DNA of 64,000 nt from Bradyrhizobium sp. ARR65 (GTDB taxonomy: Bacteria > Pseudomonadota > Alphaproteobacteria > Rhizobiales > Xanthobacteraceae): the NCBI RefSeq assembly GCF_000472385.1, contig NZ_AWZU01000001.1, positions 413,372 to 477,371 of the forward strand. Direction: 5' to 3'. The translations under genes were made by a program, and so were the position numbers. This document shows positions 8,800 through 18,627 of the stretch, piece after piece (the first letter of the stretch is position 1; every line of letters begins with the position of its first letter). The notes beneath the pieces were generated by a model, which worked only from the letters and a program-made list of their open reading frames with translations, was not told where the DNA came from and made no database searches.

Positions 8800-9669
8800 T
8801 TAGTGTTTGTTCGGGACATCCGGCGGCAAAACAGTGGGCCCCGGAGGACACCCTTCCGGAGGGCCGGCGTCGCGCCCGTAGACATGGACATAGTCGACGA
8901 GCAGCGTGGAGGGGTTGGGTGTCTTGTCGATCGGCCAGCCGCTTCCAAGCGCGAGATTTACCAGGGGGTAGAGCGGTCCATCGAGTTCGGGAGGCGTTGG
9001 CTGGCTCCAGACAGGCTTGCGGTCGAGAAAGAACACGATCGCCTGCGGCGAGATATCGACACCATATGTGTGAAAGTCTTGCACCAATGAGCCGTCCGGC
9101 ACGGCGATCTTCTCGGCATTGCCGCGGTGCTTTTGCGGGTCCTTGTACCAAATGTGCAGGACGGACTGATAAACGGACGTGAACTGCCCATAATATTCGA
9201 TGACGTCGATTTCGACGTTGCCGTCAGAAACGTTCGCGGGCTTCAGCGCGGCGAGCCAGAATGCAGGCCACGTGCCAGGGCCTGGCGGCATCTTCATCCG
9301 CGCTTCGAAATAGCCGTAACGTGTCCCGCTGCCCGCGCCGGAAGCATCGGCCGCGGCGATCAGGCCGGACGTCCACCGGCCCTCCCGATCTTTCCAAGCC
9401 GTGATTGAGAGCATTCCGTTCTCAACCTTGAACGGTCCTCCCAGTCCCGGATCCGCGAACCTCGCATCGCCGAAATCGCCACCCCAAGGCGTGTGGGCTG
9501 TCCATCGCGCGGGACCGATCCGGCTGGATGCGATGCTGAAGTCGTTGAAATCCTCAAGCAGCACAGGATGAAGCTGGCAGGATCGGGGGGGCTCGGCTTG
9601 AGCCGCATGCGCGACTGAAATGCTCAACGCAACGAGGCACGCGTGTATTCCGAGGATCGAGCTGTTCAT
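8800..9669 (-). CDS. secreted glycoside hydrolase family 16 (ExoK/laminarinase-like)
   Basis: 289 residues from an ATG with GAGGAG about 7 bases upstream; this start gives a clean signal peptide (MNSSILGIHACLVALSISVAHA). The GH16 catalytic signature ExDxxE is present as EIDVIE near residue 151, providing nucleophile and acid/base. Flanking conserved strands (RYGYFEARMKMPPGPGTWPAFWL, HTYGVDISPQAIVFFLDRK) also fit. In rhizobia ExoK/ExsH-type GH16 enzymes trim nascent exopolysaccharide to lower molecular weight; that role here is inferred from its place among the glycosyltransferases. Confidence 0.9.
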   Translation of the reverse strand: MNSSILGIHACLVALSISVAHAAQAEPPRSCQLHPVLLEDFNDFSIASSRIGPARWTAHTPWGGDFGDARFADPGLGGPFKVENGMLSITAWKDREGRWTSGLIAAADASGAGSGTRYGYFEARMKMPPGPGTWPAFWLAALKPANVSDGNVEIDVIEYYGQFTSVYQSVLHIWYKDPQKHRGNAEKIAVPDGSLVQDFHTYGVDISPQAIVFFLDRKPVWSQPTPPELDGPLYPLVNLALGSGWPIDKTPNPSTLLVDYVHVYGRDAGPPEGCPPGPTVLPPDVPNKH

Positions 9670-9797
9670 CCGACGCTCCTCATGAGAACTGGGTATGACA
9701 TGGCCGAGCGCTGGATCGGCGCGAGCCATCTCTCGCTTGCCCGCTCCTATTGCCTCGACATGGCCGTTGAGGCGGATCCCAAGATCCATCAGCGATC

Positions 9798-11858
9798 CTA
9801 GCTGACACCATCGCCTCTGCTTTCCGATGGTGACAGCGCGGTCCGGGCAGATTTCCGTTTCTCTCGAGCGACAGGCATGATTGCGGCCGCGCGCTCCGGT
9901 TCAATATGCCCCCTCAGCACGTCGGCGAATCCTCGGAGATTTCCTCTGAGCCGACCCCGTCGATCAATGAAGGGCTCGGGCTTGGGCGCGCGCATCAGAT
10001 TTTTGGCCACATTCCCGAAGATGTGCCTTGCGACCTGTGCGCCGGTCATCGTGCCCTTGCGCAGCAGGTAAATCGGGTTCACGATTTGCGAGTAACCGAG
10101 CCGATCTCCTGCGACCCTTCCGCCTTTCACTCCCATATGGACTCCGCGCGCGCTCGCGCATTTGATGAGCCTTCCGCCGCGCTTTGCGACAGACCCCCCG
10201 AAGTCGCGATCCTCCTGCCAGCCGTACAGCACGAGCCGCTCGTCGAATCGTAGCCCGGCAATGGCGGATAGACGGAAAGCCATGTTGCAGCCATACGGAC
10301 TGAAGGGCTCGATCCGAGATGGAGAGGCCGGATGCCTCTCGGTCGCAAGAATTTCCAGTGCATCTTCAAAGCTTAGACCCGGTCCGAGGATGCCGTCGGC
10401 GACAACATGTCCGGTGAAACCGGCCACATCCGGTTCGTCGCGAAAGGCTCGCGCGGCAGCCTCCAGCCAACGGGCGTCGGCCACGAAATCATCGTCAAAG
10501 AAGGCCACGAGGTCCACTGAAGATTTTAGCGCGGCCAATCCGGTGTTTCGTTGGGTCGGAAGCCCGGGTGCCCCCAGCACAACGGTGACGCCGGGCAGAT
10601 CGGCGGCGGTGCCCGCATCTTCCGGGAGGACGCATGACAGGATGACGGCAGCCGGTTTCAACGTCTGGGTCTTGAGCAGGTGAGTGAGCGTGGCTGTAAC
10701 GATCTCGCCGCGCCCCCGCGTTGCGATCACCACGGCGATGCTGGGCAAAGGCCGATCTTCAGCGACCTGCGGTGGACGATAGGTTCTTGGCGCACGCATG
10801 AGGTCGAGATATCCCGCAGCGGTCTTATTCCAGGAGAACCTTTGGACTCGCTCGCGGCCGCGCCCGGCGAGATCGTTCTGCAGCTCTGTCGATGTTGCGA
10901 GCCGGCGGACCTGGCCGACCCAGTTGGCGGGATCGTCTGGGGCGGCCAGAAGGGTCGCGTCCCCGCAGACTTCGGCCATGCTTGCACGGTCGGACGAGAC
11001 GACGGGGCAGCCCCGCGCCATCGCCTCGACGATCGGAAGCCCGAATCCCTCGGTCCAGGAGGGAAACAGCAGACAAAGCGCGTGATCCATCAGGTAGGCT
11101 ATGTCGTGGTCCGTGACATAGCCCAGCATCTTCACCGTCGGTGCAGCGGACAGTTTCTCCGCGGCGTAGATGCCGGCGCCTCCGCCCGCAACGATCACGT
11201 CAAGCCCCATCGCGGCAAGCTCGGGAGCGATGTCGAGAACCAACTGCAGGTTCTTGTGCCGAGCCCGCGACCCCAGCGCGAATACGAAGCGGCGTCCCGC
11301 TTCTGACACGATCGAGGGCGCCGCGCGTGCAAGCGACGGATCCCAGGCAAGGGCATGTTCGTGGCCGTCGGGAAGAACGACGATGTCCGCGGCGCGGATC
11401 GGCAGATGCCGCGCGATCTGGCGAGCGGAATCGGCCGAGACCGTTGTGATCCTCGCCGCTCGCCGCGCAAGCAGCGGCTGTAGCAGACGGTATGTCGTAC
11501 GAAAGGCCGTTCCGTAGCTTTCGGGTGCCGCAAAGACGTTGGTGTCGTGGATACAGACGACCTGATCCGCCTTGATGGCCGGCGCCGTATTGCAGAGGTT
11601 GAGCAGACGTCCCGGCCACCGTGCAGGAAGCACGAGCTGCTCCCAGAGGTGCCCGTTCAGCGGCCTCGCGGTGATGAGCGGCATGGCCGGCAGTCCCGGA
11701 TCGCGGGCCGAAACGGGCGCAATGATTGGCACTTGCTCGGCAGTATCGGCAAGGGCTTCGTTCATGGCCGCAATCACGTTCATTGCGTAGCGCTGAACGC
11801 CCGTCACCGGTTGGGTCAAATAGCGGCCGTTCACGCCGAAGCTTACCGGGGAGCTCAT
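9798..11858 (-). CDS. bifunctional glycosyltransferase, GT4 fused to GT2
   Basis: 686 residues. Residues 1 to about 360 are a GT4 enzyme: N-terminal GVNGRYLTQPVTGVQRY donor loop and EX7E in PSWTEGFGLPIVEAMARG near 266-283. From about 373 a GT2 domain begins (SIAVVIATRGRGE), with a metal-binding acidic triplet (FFDDDF) near 453 and a GWQEDRDFG catalytic-base region. The two halves could add successive sugars. The start is fixed by a four-base ATGA overlap with the stop of the upstream Wzy-like gene, which implies translational coupling. An in-frame extension upstream is rejected because it lies inside that gene. Confidence 0.87.
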   Translation of the reverse strand: MSSPVSFGVNGRYLTQPVTGVQRYAMNVIAAMNEALADTAEQVPIIAPVSARDPGLPAMPLITARPLNGHLWEQLVLPARWPGRLLNLCNTAPAIKADQVVCIHDTNVFAAPESYGTAFRTTYRLLQPLLARRAARITTVSADSARQIARHLPIRAADIVVLPDGHEHALAWDPSLARAAPSIVSEAGRRFVFALGSRARHKNLQLVLDIAPELAAMGLDVIVAGGGAGIYAAEKLSAAPTVKMLGYVTDHDIAYLMDHALCLLFPSWTEGFGLPIVEAMARGCPVVSSDRASMAEVCGDATLLAAPDDPANWVGQVRRLATSTELQNDLAGRGRERVQRFSWNKTAAGYLDLMRAPRTYRPPQVAEDRPLPSIAVVIATRGRGEIVTATLTHLLKTQTLKPAAVILSCVLPEDAGTAADLPGVTVVLGAPGLPTQRNTGLAALKSSVDLVAFFDDDFVADARWLEAAARAFRDEPDVAGFTGHVVADGILGPGLSFEDALEILATERHPASPSRIEPFSPYGCNMAFRLSAIAGLRFDERLVLYGWQEDRDFGGSVAKRGGRLIKCASARGVHMGVKGGRVAGDRLGYSQIVNPIYLLRKGTMTGAQVARHIFGNVAKNLMRAPKPEPFIDRRGRLRGNLRGFADVLRGHIEPERAAAIMPVAREKRKSARTALSPSESRGDGVS

Positions 11859-13261
11859 GCTCTTAATCCTACTGGTCGATGGGCCGCCACTTCGATCTCC
11901 TGAAATTCGCGCTCGGGTTCGGCGCAAGCGAGCCCGGCAAGGACATAGAACAGCAGCCCCTGTTCGATACTCGGGGCCGCGAGAGTATCTCCGATGATGA
12001 GCGCCAAGCAGGCATTGCGGGCAGCCATGCGAACGTCCGCAGGGAACGATCCTGGTACGCCTCGTCGTCGCAGCAGTGCTGATGCGATAAAGAGCAGGTA
12101 AAAAGCGGTTCCAAGGACGCCAACGCTCGATATGAGCGCGACAGGAAAGCTTGACGTGCGTACGGTGCCGAGCCCGACACCGATCCCGAGCGAATCAAAA
12201 AAATTCTGGATCGCATAAGCATTCCAGGAGCTGCGCTCGATACCGGAATCCGACGACGATTTACTGAAGATCAACAGATCGAAATAGCTGCGTATCGTTT
12301 CCGCGGCCGCGTCGTTGAGAAGCACGGCAAGCGTCACGGCGGCAATGACAATTGGCGCGCACAGCGCGACGGCCGAGCTGAGCGGACGGCTTGGGTGAAA
12401 GCCGCCACGCAGCATCAACGTCAGGTACAGCATCAGGACGACCACGGGCGTGCCTGCAAGCCCGGTTGATGATGTAGAGAGCACGACGAGGACCAGCGAG
12501 GCCACGGCGAGAGGACCGGTCCATGGCGAATATCTGCCGCAGAGCCACAGCGTGCCGGTGAAGGCAAGCGCGCCGAGCGTCGCGCGGGCAAAGGCGGATG
12601 CTTCCGGATAGGAGCCGACAATGCGTTTCAAGCCGTAAACCTCGTCATCCAGGTGAAGCGTGTACTGGGCGTTACGAATGAAATCCAACAGGGCCTGTGT
12701 CCCTGTCGTGTAGGTGCCGATGTCCAGCACTGCGAGCAGAACGTTTCCCGCGGCAAAGGCCAGTACCGCGGAAGTCACCGTGCGAAAGCCGGCCTGCGTA
12801 GATGCGATCGCGACCGTCAGTGCGAAACAAATGAGATCGGCGATCATGTAGACGGATTGGGTAAAGTTGCTGGACACCGGGCCAAGGGGCACCGTCGTGC
12901 CGGTGTTGGCATATTCCGAGGTTCCCAACGGGACGATCTGCGGACCGCCTGCGAGCAGACGCGGGATCATGATCGCACTCGCCACTCCATAGACCACCAG
13001 GCACAAGAGCCAGAAGCCCGGTTGGCCGGCGCGCACGGCGGCAACCGCGGCAGCGGTTTCGGACGGCCGCGCGAGCATTGAGGCGATCGCAAAGCCCAGA
13101 AGCAGATGTGCCGGCTGTATGTTTGCTCCGCCGATCAGAATGGCCGCAGCGGCCCCAAACAAAGCAGCAACGATCACGCTGACAAACGCGGCGCGATATC
13201 CCAGCCGCATCGCCAGCAGGCCGACCAAGATCGTCAGGAACCCGATCGGCTCTATACCCAT
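11855..13261 (-). CDS. Wzy-like polytopic membrane protein (putative EPS polymerase)
   Basis: 468 residues, almost entirely hydrophobic segments, about ten to twelve predicted helices, with a larger extracytoplasmic loop around 170-215 and a second near 320-350. This topology and its tight coupling to glycosyltransferases fit a Wzy/ExoQ-type polymerase or O-antigen-ligase-like protein. Sequence conservation in that class is low, so the call rests on topology, size and context. It would join lipid-linked repeat units on the periplasmic side of the inner membrane. Confidence 0.65.
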   Translation of the reverse strand: MGIEPIGFLTILVGLLAMRLGYRAAFVSVIVAALFGAAAAILIGGANIQPAHLLLGFAIASMLARPSETAAAVAAVRAGQPGFWLLCLVVYGVASAIMIPRLLAGGPQIVPLGTSEYANTGTTVPLGPVSSNFTQSVYMIADLICFALTVAIASTQAGFRTVTSAVLAFAAGNVLLAVLDIGTYTTGTQALLDFIRNAQYTLHLDDEVYGLKRIVGSYPEASAFARATLGALAFTGTLWLCGRYSPWTGPLAVASLVLVVLSTSSTGLAGTPVVVLMLYLTLMLRGGFHPSRPLSSAVALCAPIVIAAVTLAVLLNDAAAETIRSYFDLLIFSKSSSDSGIERSSWNAYAIQNFFDSLGIGVGLGTVRTSSFPVALISSVGVLGTAFYLLFIASALLRRRGVPGSFPADVRMAARNACLALIIGDTLAAPSIEQGLLFYVLAGLACAEPEREFQEIEVAAHRPVGLRA

Positions 13262-13433
13262 CGGACATGCTCCGCGAGTTCTCGTCTCAACCCGTGCAAT
13301 CGTGATCGTCTCATTTGATCATCATTGGCCGCGGAATACGGCTTCGCTGTGCTGGCCGTGCTACGAAAAGCAGGGGACATACAGATTTGAACTTGCTTCC
13401 AATTCGCACAAGACCGCTCCACCTGCGTGTCCG

Positions 13434-15392
13434 TTAACGTTGGCGGGCGAACATTCCCCGCAGGGAATAAGCAGACTCGAGCATTGGCAGGAGAGCGTAT
13501 CTCAGCACGGGAAATTCGCGCGCTATGGCGCCCTCGCGCCACAATTGGGTTCGCACCGATGCCAGCCTGCTCAGCCACGACCTCGGCGATGCCACCGACA
13601 GGACGCGAAGCATATCGGAGCGGCCAAAATCGACGGACCGGCCGCCAACTTCCAAGCATCGCAACTCGTCAGGTGTCGGTCGCGTGATAGCCCTTTTCAG
13701 GCAGAACCAAGCCGCTTCCGCGTCCCGCAAAGCGATGGTGCCGCCACCGATCGCAAGACTGTCAACGTAGCTGAGGGCGCCGGAGAGAAGACTATTGCCC
13801 CGGCTGGGATCAATTGAACCGTATCCGATCTCGCCGCAGTTGGCTGTCACCGTGTTCGGTCCGCCCTCCGCGAAGGTACGCACAGACGGAATTTTCGGCT
13901 CGAACAAGCTTTCGATCAGATGCCAATAGCGCAAAACGCATGAATGCACATCGAAGGGACTGTAATAGTTCTGCTCGACCAAGAGGCCGGCGACTTTCGG
14001 GAAGTGCTCTTCACCGTGGCCTTTGTAATTTGCGCGGGCGAACTGAATCGTCTCGATCCTGAGCGCCGGGAAGGCATGGGCCAGCAGTCGTTGTGTACTG
14101 CCGTAAAGGCCGGTATCGCATAACACGATGCGCGCGGCGTCACCACGGAGCTTGGCAAAATGCCGAACGAATAATGCGTTCTGCTGCTCAATGTCAGCTA
14201 GTACCTCGCTCCCCGACCTGCCGAACAGCAGCATTGCGAAGCGATTCGCCGCGAACGGCTGCTGCCATTCCGGCGAAAGTTGATACGTTCTCCCACCCAA
14301 GGCCTTTGCGACGTCCGCAAACGAGCCTCCTCTAAATTCGCGCCCCAGCTCTTCAAGTGCCGATCTGCTCTGGACCAGCAGCGCGGCGCGGGCGGCGATC
14401 AGCCGCGAGATCATGACGTTTTCGCGTGCGATCGAAAGAGGCAAACCGAGTCTTGCCAATACGCGTTCGAAGACCTCCCTTATCCCGATCCCGCCTCTCG
14501 CACAGAACAGCAGGCTTGCCCGGTCGCACGTCTCGACCTGCGCGGCGTATAGCCAAATACGCAGGCAGAACTGCGTTACGATCGGTCCGAGAACGAACTT
14601 TCCGAAATCGAATGCGTTCTCCAACTTGGGAATAGCAGCTCTCGCAACGCGTGCTCGTCGTGCCCCGATACGTCGGGCTTCGGCGAGCGCCGCATCCGCC
14701 ATTCGTCCGTAGCGAAGATGAGGAGGACGAGGCAGGTGAACGACGGAAATCCCGTGGTTTGATGGCGTCCGCACGTCGGCTCGCAGATCATCGCCGATAT
14801 GCAGGATCCTGTCGAAGCGCGTGTTCTCCATCTCCGCCACCGTGAGGAACAGGTCGCCATCTCGCTTGGTGCGCCCGTGATCGGCGCTGCTGTAGACGCG
14901 GTCGATCAGGTTCGGCCCGTGGAAGTGCCGTATGAGTTCCGCAAGCGCCTGGGCGGAAAGCGTGGTGTCACTGACCGCGATGATCTTTGCGCCGGCGTGA
15001 CGGCGCGCGCGCAAGATCGCAGCCAGTGGTCTATTGGCGACGAGAGAGGCTTTCTCAACCTGCAGCTCAATGTTCAGGCGTTCGTCGAGCAATGAGCTGG
15101 GGAGGCCCAGCACATGCAATTGCCGGACAATGATGTCGGTCAGCCGCACCTCGCCCGCTCCACGAATATCCAGTGCTCGAAATGCAAGCCGCTGAGCATC
15201 CAGTCTGGCGCTTATGAGCAGGTCATGATCAATTCGCCAGCCGCGAGAAGCGAGCAGCTTGCCGAATAGACGCTCACCTCGCGCAATTCGTGAGCGCTCT
15301 GAACGAATCCGGCGTAGCAAAAGTGTGTCAAATACGTCGGTGGAGATCAAATCAGCTCCAACCGCCAAATCAGAAAATCTATCGAGTGTCAT
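13434..15392 (-). CDS. large HAD-superfamily protein of polysaccharide clusters
   Basis: 652 residues. The N-terminal third is a HAD-like fold: motif I STDVFDTLLLR (nucleophile candidate D19), motif II VSDTTLS, a conserved Lys region (TKRDGD) and motif III HIGDDLRADV. The remaining about 400 residues form a separate domain with no motif I can assign (FCARGGIG, LCDTGLYGSTQ). This two-part architecture is the COG5610 type seen in capsule, O-antigen and EPS loci. Phosphatase activity is plausible; the physiological substrate is unknown. It is divergent from the FkbM methyltransferase gene. Confidence 0.75.
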   Translation of the reverse strand: MTLDRFSDLAVGADLISTDVFDTLLLRRIRSERSRIARGERLFGKLLASRGWRIDHDLLISARLDAQRLAFRALDIRGAGEVRLTDIIVRQLHVLGLPSSLLDERLNIELQVEKASLVANRPLAAILRARRHAGAKIIAVSDTTLSAQALAELIRHFHGPNLIDRVYSSADHGRTKRDGDLFLTVAEMENTRFDRILHIGDDLRADVRTPSNHGISVVHLPRPPHLRYGRMADAALAEARRIGARRARVARAAIPKLENAFDFGKFVLGPIVTQFCLRIWLYAAQVETCDRASLLFCARGGIGIREVFERVLARLGLPLSIARENVMISRLIAARAALLVQSRSALEELGREFRGGSFADVAKALGGRTYQLSPEWQQPFAANRFAMLLFGRSGSEVLADIEQQNALFVRHFAKLRGDAARIVLCDTGLYGSTQRLLAHAFPALRIETIQFARANYKGHGEEHFPKVAGLLVEQNYYSPFDVHSCVLRYWHLIESLFEPKIPSVRTFAEGGPNTVTANCGEIGYGSIDPSRGNSLLSGALSYVDSLAIGGGTIALRDAEAAWFCLKRAITRPTPDELRCLEVGGRSVDFGRSDMLRVLSVASPRSWLSRLASVRTQLWREGAIAREFPVLRYALLPMLESAYSLRGMFARQR

Positions 15393-15665
15393 GGTAGCCG
15401 CGGAAGCTCCACTCTCCTATGACTTACAATTCTCCACTCAGATGTGCGCTTGCTTTTCCTTTCTTCCGAACACCTGAGAATTAACCCCAAGCCTATAGAA
15501 ATCAAAAATGACCGATTGCCTAGTTCCGGCTGTTCTAATAGCATTTTGCGTGCCAGCCGCATAGGTCTTTGCGGCCACTGGGAAATTGCACCAAGCCTAT
15601 ACTTAATTGTCACGTCAGTGTCATGCCGGTCTCTCCCGAGACTGGCTCGACCGGGGAGATTAGGA
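15393..15665. promoter_or_regulatory. divergent promoter region between the HAD and FkbM genes
   Basis: 273 bases separate two divergently transcribed genes, so both promoters must lie here unless longer transcripts read in. The right half carries an A/T-rich tract ('tatacttaattgtcacgtcagtgtc', about 15598-15622). No operator is recognised. Confidence 0.4.
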
Positions 15666-16484
15666 ATGCTCCAGCTCACGAAGCGCGGCATTTCCGCTCT
15701 TGCTTATGGAGCCCATAAGGCCGCGGAGAGCACCTCTCTGCGCAGAATGCTTTTCAATTCGATCCGCCTGAAGCGAGTCGAAACCGAACGCTTCAGTCAG
15801 ATGGAGCAGTTTCGGTTCCTTGCTTATTGCTTCCTGAACCGCCATCAATCGCGATCGCAAATCCTGCAGGATTTGTGGGTGGCTTATGAACTCGGCGAAA
15901 GACGAGGGGGCTTCTTTGTCGAGTTCGGGGCTACGAACGGATATGTGAACAGCAATACGTGGTTGCTCGAGAAAGAATACGGCTGGCAAGGCATTCTGGC
16001 GGAGCCCAATCCGTTTTGGCACTCGGCACTTGCTGAGAACCGCAATTCGGCTATCGATCATCGCTGCGTAAGTTCGACGTCGGGCAAGAAAGTTCGATTC
16101 TTGACCACGGATGCCGTCGACCCCGAGCTAAGCGGAGTAGCGGAATTTGCTGGCGGAGACCATTTTGCGGAAGTGCGTTCCGGCGGAGCAGAGATCGAGG
16201 TCGAGACCGTATCGCTCAACCAGCTACTCTTGGACCATCATGCTCCCACCAGGATCGACTATATGTCGATCGACACCGAGGGAAGCGAATACGATATTTT
16301 GCAGAGCTTTGATTTCTCGCGCCATGTCATCGAGCTGATTTCTGTCGAGCAGAATAGGAAAACCGAAGCCGCCATTGCCGCTCTGTTGGTCCGCCAGGGA
16401 TACCAACGCGTGTTTGAGGAGTTTTCGCAATGGGACGGTTGGTATGTGCGCTCCGAGCGCCGGTTGTCCGATGGGAATATTTGA
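15666..16484 (+). CDS. FkbM-family SAM-dependent methyltransferase
   Basis: 272 residues from an ATG preceded by GGGGAGATTAGGA; further upstream in-frame starts lack a binding site. The SAM-binding region FFVEFGATNGYVNSNT and the second family hallmark IDYMSIDTEGSEYDIL are present. FkbM proteins O-methylate sugars or polyketides. Here methylation of an EPS sugar is the likely task, inferred from the flanking glycosyltransferase genes. It is the first gene of a rightward trio with a GT4 and a second methyltransferase. Confidence 0.87.
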   Translation: MLQLTKRGISALAYGAHKAAESTSLRRMLFNSIRLKRVETERFSQMEQFRFLAYCFLNRHQSRSQILQDLWVAYELGERRGGFFVEFGATNGYVNSNTWLLEKEYGWQGILAEPNPFWHSALAENRNSAIDHRCVSSTSGKKVRFLTTDAVDPELSGVAEFAGGDHFAEVRSGGAEIEVETVSLNQLLLDHHAPTRIDYMSIDTEGSEYDILQSFDFSRHVIELISVEQNRKTEAAIAALLVRQGYQRVFEEFSQWDGWYVRSERRLSDGNI

Positions 16485-16604
16485 AACGAGCCCGATGGCA
16501 TTTCAGGCAGTGCGCGAGCGCATTTCGATTTGAAGACGAGGTCGGCGGAAGTTCTTTTTCCGAATTGGCTCTCATGATTGAGGGCTTCCACCAAAGGAAG
16601 AGTG

Positions 16605-17840
16605 ATGCATTCTTTGGCTCGATTGGCAGACGTACCGGCGGATACCGGAAGAGAATCCCTCAAAGTAGCGATGCTGTTGAGCTGCGGCTCGTTCGAGGGT
16701 TTCTTCGGCGGGATTCAAGGCCAGACGCGGTCAAGCTATCTGGCGAGCTATCGAAACGATTGGGCCTGGTACTACGCCCGAGGTCTGCTTGAGAACGGCG
16801 TTACGCCGATCATCTACATTCCCGCGCTGCGCGAAAGCGGAAGGCATGAGACAGACGCCGGAGTTGCGGTTCGCTTTCTTCCGCTCCATCCCTCCTACAG
16901 GCTGATCGAACAGGTATGGGTGAAGCGGCTGAGCCGGCTCACGCGATGGTCTTTGTACGCGGAAGAGCGCCTCAACACCATCGCGTTCATGCGACCTCTT
17001 CGCGAGGCGATGATCGCGGACAAGATCGATCTGCTCTACATCCAGGAGTATTGGAGCGGGAGGTTTGACCATCTCGTGCATCGCGTCGGAGTGCCTGTGG
17101 TCGGCGCCGATCACGGCGGTCTGTCGGATCGCGTTGTGAAGCTCTTCAAGCGGAGCGCGTTTAGCAGAGCAGGGCTTTGCTACGGCCAAACCGAGGATGA
17201 ATGCCGCATCGTCCATCGGTATGGAGGGCGGCCGAAGCTGCAGCCTAACGGATGCGACGTCTCGGAGTTTTTTCCGGATTCCGCGGCAAAGCGCGGCAAG
17301 ACCGTCCTCACGGTGGCGCGACTAACAAACAAGCAGAAGCGTACCAGTGACCTGATCCGGGCGATGGCCGAACTGCCGGAGGAGTGGAGCCTGGATATCG
17401 TCGGGACCGGACCCGATAAAGACATGCTGCAGCGGCTCGCGACCGACCTGCATTTGGCGGGCCGCGTGAGATTTCATGGATTCCTGGGACGCTCGGAGGT
17501 ACGCGATCTTCTTCGTCGCTGCGGCGTATACGCCATGCCTTCCTCCAACGAAGCCGTGGCTTTGGCGGTGTTGGAGGCGATGGCGTGCGGCGCAGCGGTG
17601 GTGCTCAGCCGGATTCGAGCGTTCGAACAACTCGTCACGGACGGTACAAATGGCAGGCTTGTCCCGGTCGGCGACGTCAAGGCATTGGCCGCCGGAATCC
17701 TGGATGCGTGGGCGCATCGGGAGCGGCTGGGAGAGGCCGCGGTAGAAACCGTGCGAAGCCGCTACGACACGCGGATACTCTATTCAGAACTGGCGGAGTC
17801 GCTCCGACAATCCGTTCTTGAGCATCATGCTTGTAAATGA
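16605..17840 (+). CDS. GT4-family glycosyltransferase
   Basis: 411 residues from the ATG at 16605, chosen for the AAGGAAG site just upstream. GT-B features: VAMLLSCGSFEGFFGGIQGQ at the N-terminal Rossmann domain, QPNGCDVSEFFP linker, VARLTNKQKR donor loop, and the EX7E motif (PSSNEAVALAVLEAMACG). It is unusual in having a long Trp/Tyr-rich segment (YRNDWAWYYARG) before the second strand. It would transfer a sugar from a nucleotide donor during repeat-unit assembly; specificity is unknown. Confidence 0.85.
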   Translation: MHSLARLADVPADTGRESLKVAMLLSCGSFEGFFGGIQGQTRSSYLASYRNDWAWYYARGLLENGVTPIIYIPALRESGRHETDAGVAVRFLPLHPSYRLIEQVWVKRLSRLTRWSLYAEERLNTIAFMRPLREAMIADKIDLLYIQEYWSGRFDHLVHRVGVPVVGADHGGLSDRVVKLFKRSAFSRAGLCYGQTEDECRIVHRYGGRPKLQPNGCDVSEFFPDSAAKRGKTVLTVARLTNKQKRTSDLIRAMAELPEEWSLDIVGTGPDKDMLQRLATDLHLAGRVRFHGFLGRSEVRDLLRRCGVYAMPSSNEAVALAVLEAMACGAAVVLSRIRAFEQLVTDGTNGRLVPVGDVKALAAGILDAWAHRERLGEAAVETVRSRYDTRILYSELAESLRQSVLEHHACK

Positions 17841-17876
17841 TCGAGTTGAGTTTCGGCTTACCGAAGAGGACGAGAG

Positions 17877-18569
17877 ATGAAGGAGATGTACGAGGGCGAG
17901 GCCTATGCGGAGAAAAATCCGACCTGGCATGAGGAAGACTCGCCCTGGAAAGCCGGTCATATCGAGCGGATGATCAAGCGCAATAGCCTTCCGCACGAAC
18001 GGATCTGCGAGGTAGGCTGTGGCACCGGCGAGATCCTGCTGAACCTTGAAAAGGCGTTCCCCGCCGCCCGTCTGTCAGGTTATGAAATTTCTCCGGCGGC
18101 GTTCGATCGGGCAATGCGGAAAGAGACGCCGAATACGAAGTTTTATTTGAAGGATCTCTTGGCCGAGACTGACGTAAACTTCGATCTCCTTCTTGTTATC
18201 GACGTGATCGAGCACGTTGAGGACTACATATCGTTCATCAAAAAGCTGCAGCCGATCGCGACGTTCAAGATATTTCACATCCCCCTGGATCTTTCCGCGC
18301 AGTCGATCTTGCGCGCTTGGCCTATTGCTGAGCTCAGGCGCAACGTGGGGCACATCCACTATTTCTTCAAGCAATCGGCGTTGGCGACGCTGGAAGATTG
18401 CGGGTATACGATCGTCGATCATTGCTATACGGCAAGCCGTCTGGAATTGCCGAACCAGGCTTTTACAAGCCGTCTGATGCGGTTGCCGCGGCGCCTGATG
18501 TTCGCACTTGAGCCCGATCTGGCCGTGCGGCTGCTCGGGGGTTACTCGCTGATGGTTGTTGCGAAGTAA
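17877..18569 (+). CDS. class I SAM-dependent methyltransferase
   Basis: 230 residues. Motif I is ICEVGCGTGE near residue 43, followed by an acidic strand end (SGYEIS) and motif IV (LLLVIDVIEHVED), the pattern of Methyltransf_11/23-type enzymes. Thirty-six bases separate it from the upstream GT4, with GAGGACGAGAG before the ATG, so it is probably co-transcribed. Methylation of a sugar or of an isoprenoid-linked glycan intermediate is inferred from context. Confidence 0.82.
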   Translation: MKEMYEGEAYAEKNPTWHEEDSPWKAGHIERMIKRNSLPHERICEVGCGTGEILLNLEKAFPAARLSGYEISPAAFDRAMRKETPNTKFYLKDLLAETDVNFDLLLVIDVIEHVEDYISFIKKLQPIATFKIFHIPLDLSAQSILRAWPIAELRRNVGHIHYFFKQSALATLEDCGYTIVDHCYTASRLELPNQAFTSRLMRLPRRLMFALEPDLAVRLLGGYSLMVVAK

Positions 18570-18627
18570 CGGCGAAACGCCGAAGCCGTGTCATGGACTG
18601 ACAGCACGAGCGCCGGGCGGGCATCAA

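Noticed and set aside
8762..9151. 130-codon N-terminal extension of the WbaZ-like glycosyltransferase
   Set aside because: It lies within the GH16 gene in another frame, and the protein has a natural start at MKVAIVHYW.
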